From contig CM038907.1 of assembly GCA_021904315.1 (NCBI GenBank), forward strand, positions 19,103,223 through 19,167,222: a stretch of DNA of 64,000 nt, written 5' to 3'. The notes beneath the pieces were generated by a model, which did not search any database, was not told the origin of the DNA, and was given only the letters and a program-made list of their open reading frames with translations. Position numbers and translations under genes: made by a program. The stretch comes from Sphagnum magellanicum (Eukaryota; Streptophyta; Sphagnopsida; Sphagnales; Sphagnaceae). Shown piece by piece: positions 59,684 to 64,000 of the stretch (the stretch's first letter is position 1; every line of letters begins with the position of its first letter).

Positions 59684-62600
59684 CCAGGCAAATGAATGTT
59701 GCCACCAGGCGCGTTGCCAGGGCAGCTTAGTCCGCTGAACAATGGCAAGTAGCCAGGGAACATGATGCCTCTGCTAGGCGTGCTGCGAGGGCAGTTTAGT
59801 TTGTTGAACAGCAGCATGCAACCAGGGAACGGGATGCCTCTGCCAGGCGTGATGCCAGGGTAGCTCAGTTCGCTGAACAGCAACAAGCAGCTAGGGAACA
59901 GGATGCCTCTGCTAAGCGTGCTACCAGGGCAGCTCAATTCGTTAAACATCAGCAAGCAACCAGGGAATAGGATGCCTTTGCCAGGCGTGCTGCCAAGGCA
60001 GTTCAGTTCGCTGAATAGCAGCAAACAGCTAGGGAAGAGGATGCCTTTGCCAGGCGTGCTACCAGGCAGCTCACTTCACTGAACAACAACAGTAGCCAGG
60101 GAACAGGATGCCTTCTCCAGGCGTGCTGCCAGGGCAACCCAGCCTGCTGAACAACAACAGGTAGTCAGGGAATGGGATGCTTATACCAGGCGTGCTGCCA
60201 AGCGAGGGGCTCGCACCCGGCGATCTCGGAAGCAAGCCTTGCACATTGTAGATGAGGTGGAGGGGTTGGTGGTACACTCATTGGGTGCCATGTCACATAG
60301 GTGCACACACTGTAATGCACTCCGCTTTGAGCACGAGAAAAAGCACACCACTTTGTGTTGCGGCGGTGGCAAGATGTCTGGGTTGAGCAATGCTTTCCCC
60401 GCCCCTGCACCTCAGCCACTCAGAGATTTGCTCACCAGTGTGCCCAGTGAGCACTAGCCTTTGCCACCTGCCACTAAGGATTTCAAGCAGAACATTCATG
60501 CATACAACTCTGCATTGCAGATGGCCTCAATGGGCCTGCACATCCATTCCCCGGAACAAGGGATCAACATGATTGCCATCAAAGGGGCTGTGCATCACTT
60601 GCTGGGGCCTTTGCAGCCCGCTGAGCATGATGTGCCACAATTCGCCCAACTGTACATCATTGATTCCATGGATGCACAAGTCATAGCACGCATTGCAGCT
60701 TTGGGTGCTACGGGCGTAGCTTTGCATCAGCCAACTTTGGCGAGGCTACAGCAGATGTTGCATGACCACAACACATTTGTGCAGCATTTCAAACAAGTCA
60801 TGGACATGCCCGCACATGACTTGCCTCAATGGGAAGTTGTCATCAGGGTCAACAGCAACGTTGACAAGCGACGCTACAATGCTCCTACTGCCCCCGAAGT
60901 GGCTGGGCTGTTGCCAGGTGAGGTTCTTCAGCAATGTGTACTACTGTGCTGTTTGTTTGTTGCCATTGTACATTTGATGCAATGTTCCTCATTCATTGAC
61001 ATAAATGTTGTTACTCTTGCACAGGCGACGGTGACGAGTTGGTTACAGGCAGGAACATCAGAGTGCGTGCACACGGCGAGGGGCTATGGAGGATCAATGA
61101 CCTGCACCCTGCTTACGATCCACTCCACTTTGTGTTGTTCCATCCTCATGGTGAGCTCAGCTGGCAGCCAGGCATGCCCCATGCTGTTGTTGCCCCTGAC
61201 CGTCGGTGGGCTGCTAGCGGGGAGGAGGAAGGTGACGCTGGGCATGTTGCAACAGATGTAGAGCCAGCACAACCTGCATAGGATGATGGCAGCGAGGAGG
61301 AAGGTGATGCTAAGCATGTTGTAGCAGATGCAGGGCCAGCACAACCTGCACAAATCAAAAAAATCACTGCATGGGAGTGGGCTTGCTATCACATGCAAGA
61401 TAGGAACCCGGCATCACACGGCTTCTTTGTGTATGGCAAACGTTTGTATCAAGAGTGGGTTGTTGACCAATATAGCAAAGTGGAATCACAACGGCTATTT
61501 TACATACGCAACAACCAAGGCCCTTTGCGTGTTGCAATTTATGGTGGCTTGGCTGATGCAATTACCAATAACGACGCCAACATCGACAACCTGGGCAGGC
61601 TCATTGTATTGCCATCCTCATTCATTGGTGGCCACCGACACATGGCTCAGTTGTACAAAGATTCCATGGCCATTGTCCGCCAATATGGCAAGCCTGATTT
61701 GTTCATCACCATGACCTACAACCCCAAGTGGGAAGAGATTATCAGCGCGCTGAAGCCTGGTGAGATTGCCAATGACCGCCCTGATTTGGTCACACATGTT
61801 TTTTTTGGCAAATTACAGCACTTGCTGGATGAGCTTTTGAAGAAGGGCATTTTTGGCAAAGTGGTGGCTAACATTCATGTCATTGAGTGGCAGAAGAGAG
61901 GCCTACCCCATGCACACATTTTGCTCATTCTGCACTCCGATCACAAACCACGAGGGCCCGATGAGTACGACCGCATGGTGTTTGCAGAGTTGCCTGATAA
62001 GGATACACACCCCACTCTTTTTGAGGTCGTTACAAGTTGCATGCTGCATGGCCCCTGTGGCACCATCAACCCACATTGCCCTTGCATGGCTGACGGTGTT
62101 TGTTCAAAAGGCTACCCTAAGGCCTTCACAAAGCACACCACCAACACCACTGACTCTTACCCAATTTACCGCCGCCGGGATGATGGCCACACATTTGAAC
62201 GGTAAGTGTGATGGCAGTAGGACCATGCATTTGGACTGACAACAAAGTTTGTCAAAATTTGAACAAAAAAGAAATTAAAGAAAAATTGTATCTTTTCATG
62301 TCTCCATAATGAATCCCCAGGACAAATAAAGATTAAGCTATTGACAACCTCAAAAAAGAGCATATCAATCAGGTATGCTATCTTGGTTTATCAAGATCAA
62401 TGAAACATATTTTGATCACAAACACAGAAGACATCAGAAAAATATTGTCTCTTTTTGGGTCTACAAAATGAATCAAAGTCTGTCAAAATTTGAACAAAAA
62501 AGAAATTAAAGAAAAATTGTTCTTTTCAAATTGCGTTGTTTCCTTCAATTAGGAAAAAGAGGAAGCCCTTTGTTTATGAATTAAAATAATAAAATAATTG

Positions 62601-62783
62601 TAATATATTGGAATATTTTGATAAGGGACATCACCAAACTACCCCACAAAATTTGTTGAAGAATAACATCAGAACCTATTCAGTTTTCTTTTCTTCTTAA
62701 ATCAATTTCAATATCAAAATAATAAAAAACCCCATTAACAAACATATTAGCCTAACTAATATTTCAATACACAATATTCTTAA

Positions 62784-62820
<37 letters not shown>

Positions 62821-64000
62821 AACTTCATCCTACAGAAAATTCATTTTCACAAATAAAATTTGCATGTAATTTAAACTTCATGAATTTTGATAAAATTTGA
62901 ACAAGTATAACTTAGTTATCATATGTATAAAAGTGCATAAAAATTAGAGTTCCACAAAAATATTAATTATTTATCATCCTTTGAAATATTGAAAATTAAA
63001 TTTGATTTACACAAAAATAGAAATTACATGTATTGAACATATGCATTATTATCAACTTATATTTAAATTTTTAATTTATATATATATTGAACACTATTGC
63101 TTGAATGCATTAAAAAAAATTACATCGTACATAACCATTCATTTTGACAAAAAAAAATTACATGTAATTTAATGTTTAATGAATTTTGATCATAATTTTA
63201 AATAAATATTAAGCTATCATAGAAAAGAAATGAATGAATACTAAAATTTCACAATTTAATTATCATCAATTATATATCATAAAATAAATTCGGTTTATAT
63301 AAAAATAAAATATTACATGTATGAACATATACAAGATTAAATTACTAATTTATGCACGACTATGCTGCCATGCTTGCGCTTATTGACCTGTGACACTGCT
63401 CACATAACAACTGCTGTTTGGCTGTTGTTGCTGCAGGGGTGGGTTTGCTTTTGACAACTGTTGGGTGGTGCCCTACAACCTGTACTTGTCCCTGCTCTTC
63501 AATTGCCACATCAACGTGGAGGTCTGCACCTTCGTCGTGGCTGTCAAATACCTCTACAAGTACGTCTACAAGGGCCACGACCGTGCACAGGTGGACGTTG
63601 GCCCAGTGGACGTTGCTGCACCTGATGGCGCTACGCCCGCTCAGCCACTCATGCGGGATGAGATCAAGATTTACCAAGACGGCCGGTATGTGTCGGCTTT
63701 TGAGGCCAGTCACCGTCTGTATGGCTTTGATCTGCACAAGGAGCACCCCAATGTCGTTCGACTTGCTGTGCACTTGAAAGGGCGTCAGACCATCCTGTTT
63801 CAAGAGGGCACTGATGCTGCGGCTGTACTTAACCGGAACCCTCACACAACTCTGACTGCATGGTTTGCATTTAACAAAACAGCATGGGAGCATCTCAATC
63901 CATCTGCACCATTGCGCTTGGCTCTTAACATGCTTTACCATGACTTTCCACGCATTGCCACATGGAAAAAGAAGGAAAAGCAATGGGCACTCTGCACACG
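59684..64000 (+). CDS. Helitron replicase (RepHel) N-terminal half, spliced, runs off the window
   Basis: Exons: about 59684-60917, 61025-62201 and 63437-64000 and beyond, with GT/AG introns joining in phase. The first exon encodes a charged Ala/Arg/Gln-rich repeat region. A Helitron N-terminal zinc finger follows, HRCTHCNALRFEHEKK then TLCCGGGK (60290-60375). The second exon has PLHFVLFHPHGELSW and the Helitron_like_N/Rep domain: VLPSSFIGGHRHMAQLYKDS, DLFITMTYNPKW, and the HUH motif EWQKRGLPHAHILL (about 61885-61925), which binds the metal ion. The third exon holds WVVPYNLYLSLLFNCHINVE and KYLYKYVYKGHDR, the Rep tyrosine motif that nicks DNA in rolling-circle transposition. The helicase lies outside the window. 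In-frame TAG codons at 60455-60457 and 61279-61281, and stops in the repeat region, suggest this copy is damaged. Confidence 0.88.
59690..60205 (+). repeat. 69-bp (23-codon) coding repeat in the Helitron replicase N-terminus
   Basis: Units marked by GGGCAGCTCAGTTCGCTGAA-like words start at about 59720, 59789, 59858, 59927, 59996, 60064, 60132 and 60200. Five steps are 69 bp; the later ones are 68 bp. In frame, a unit reads like ARRAARAAQFAEQQQ with acidic ends, consistent with a helical or coiled-coil tract. The 68-bp steps shift the frame, so the tract is broken in this copy. Confidence 0.85.
60918..61024 (+). other. First recognised intron of the Helitron replicase
   Basis: A GTGAGG donor follows GTTGCCAG, and a CTTGCACAG acceptor precedes GCGACGG. 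The join completes a Gly codon (LLPG to DGDEL) and keeps the frame. The length is 107 bp. Confidence 0.75.
62202..63436 (+). other. Large intron of the Helitron replicase containing satellite DNA
   Basis: A GTAAGTGTG donor follows GGCCACACATTTGAACG, and a TTGTTGCTGCAG acceptor precedes GGGTGGGTTTG. The join completes an Arg codon in the expected Rep order. Inside are ~290 bp of the same satellite found upstream (62245-62530), then ~830 bp of very AT-rich DNA with a (TA)n run at about 62787-62816. Its last ~80 bp (63357-63436) are GC-richer. Confidence 0.75.
62245..62530. repeat. Satellite monomer inside the Helitron intron
   Basis: From GTCAAAATTTGAACAAAAAA through GAATCCCCAGGACAAATAAA, GATCAATGAAACATATTTTG and back to GTCAAAATTTGAACAAAAAA, this is a little over one unit. 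It has the same orientation and phase order as the 57489-59680 array. Confidence 0.92.

Noticed and set aside
59587..60500. Minus-strand open frames rich in Pro/Gly/Leu
   Set aside because: They are antisense to the 69-bp coding repeats and zinc finger of the Helitron replicase.
63360..63983. 207-residue minus-strand open frame
   Set aside because: It is antisense to the third Helitron replicase exon, which carries the conserved Rep tyrosine motif on the plus strand.
1..64000. Possible tRNA, rRNA or CRISPR features
   Set aside because: No cloverleaf, rRNA core sequence or regular spacer-repeat array was recognised by eye; a dedicated scan was not possible.

Overview
The window looks like nuclear DNA of a land plant. 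It is AT-rich, has spliceosomal introns, and carries a plant-type receptor-like kinase, plant-style Helitrons and decayed Ty3/Gypsy elements. Large mutated retroelements, long introns and low gene density would suit a gymnosperm or another large-genome lineage, but that is inference. Only one host gene is convincing. The rest is mobile DNA, its debris and tandem repeats.

Layout. 1-3510: relic of a hAT-like transposase gene with a ~51-bp tandem array in an apparent intron. 5209-5957 (minus): a short non-autonomous Helitron with both termini. 8886-11544: a non-autonomous Helitron whose first 7 bases are separated from its body by a second related Helitron (8893-10272). Both carry the same internal minisatellite family. 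12960-16353 (minus): a spliced receptor-like kinase whose exons join in phase but whose kinase domain has lost several catalytic residues. 19953-20912: two tandem arrays. 24433-26440: an LTR-like promoter and a striking 10-bp-period array.

27080-34290: a decayed Ty3/Gypsy element (element A). Its order is gag with zinc knuckles, protease, a cytosine-C5 DNA methyltransferase-like domain, reverse transcriptase, RNase H, integrase and a terminal PHD-type zinc finger. The methyltransferase plus PHD finger is the most unusual content of the window. 39497-48622: a second decayed Ty3/Gypsy element (element B) with a 5' LTR, a primer binding site, a long leader coding region, gag with three zinc knuckles, pol, and an extra 3' coding region.

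49015-55110: three different tandem-repeat fields separated by AT-rich DNA. 56320-57480: a patchwork of direct duplications. 57489-59680: a ~300-bp satellite. 59684-64000: the 5' part of an autonomous Helitron replicase gene (zinc finger, then the HUH Rep nuclease), which runs off the right edge before the helicase. Satellite monomers lie immediately upstream of its first recognisable exon and again inside its large intron.

No tRNA, rRNA or CRISPR features were recognised. Most apparent open frames over the tandem repeats are by-products of repeat units whose length is, or multiplies to, a multiple of three.
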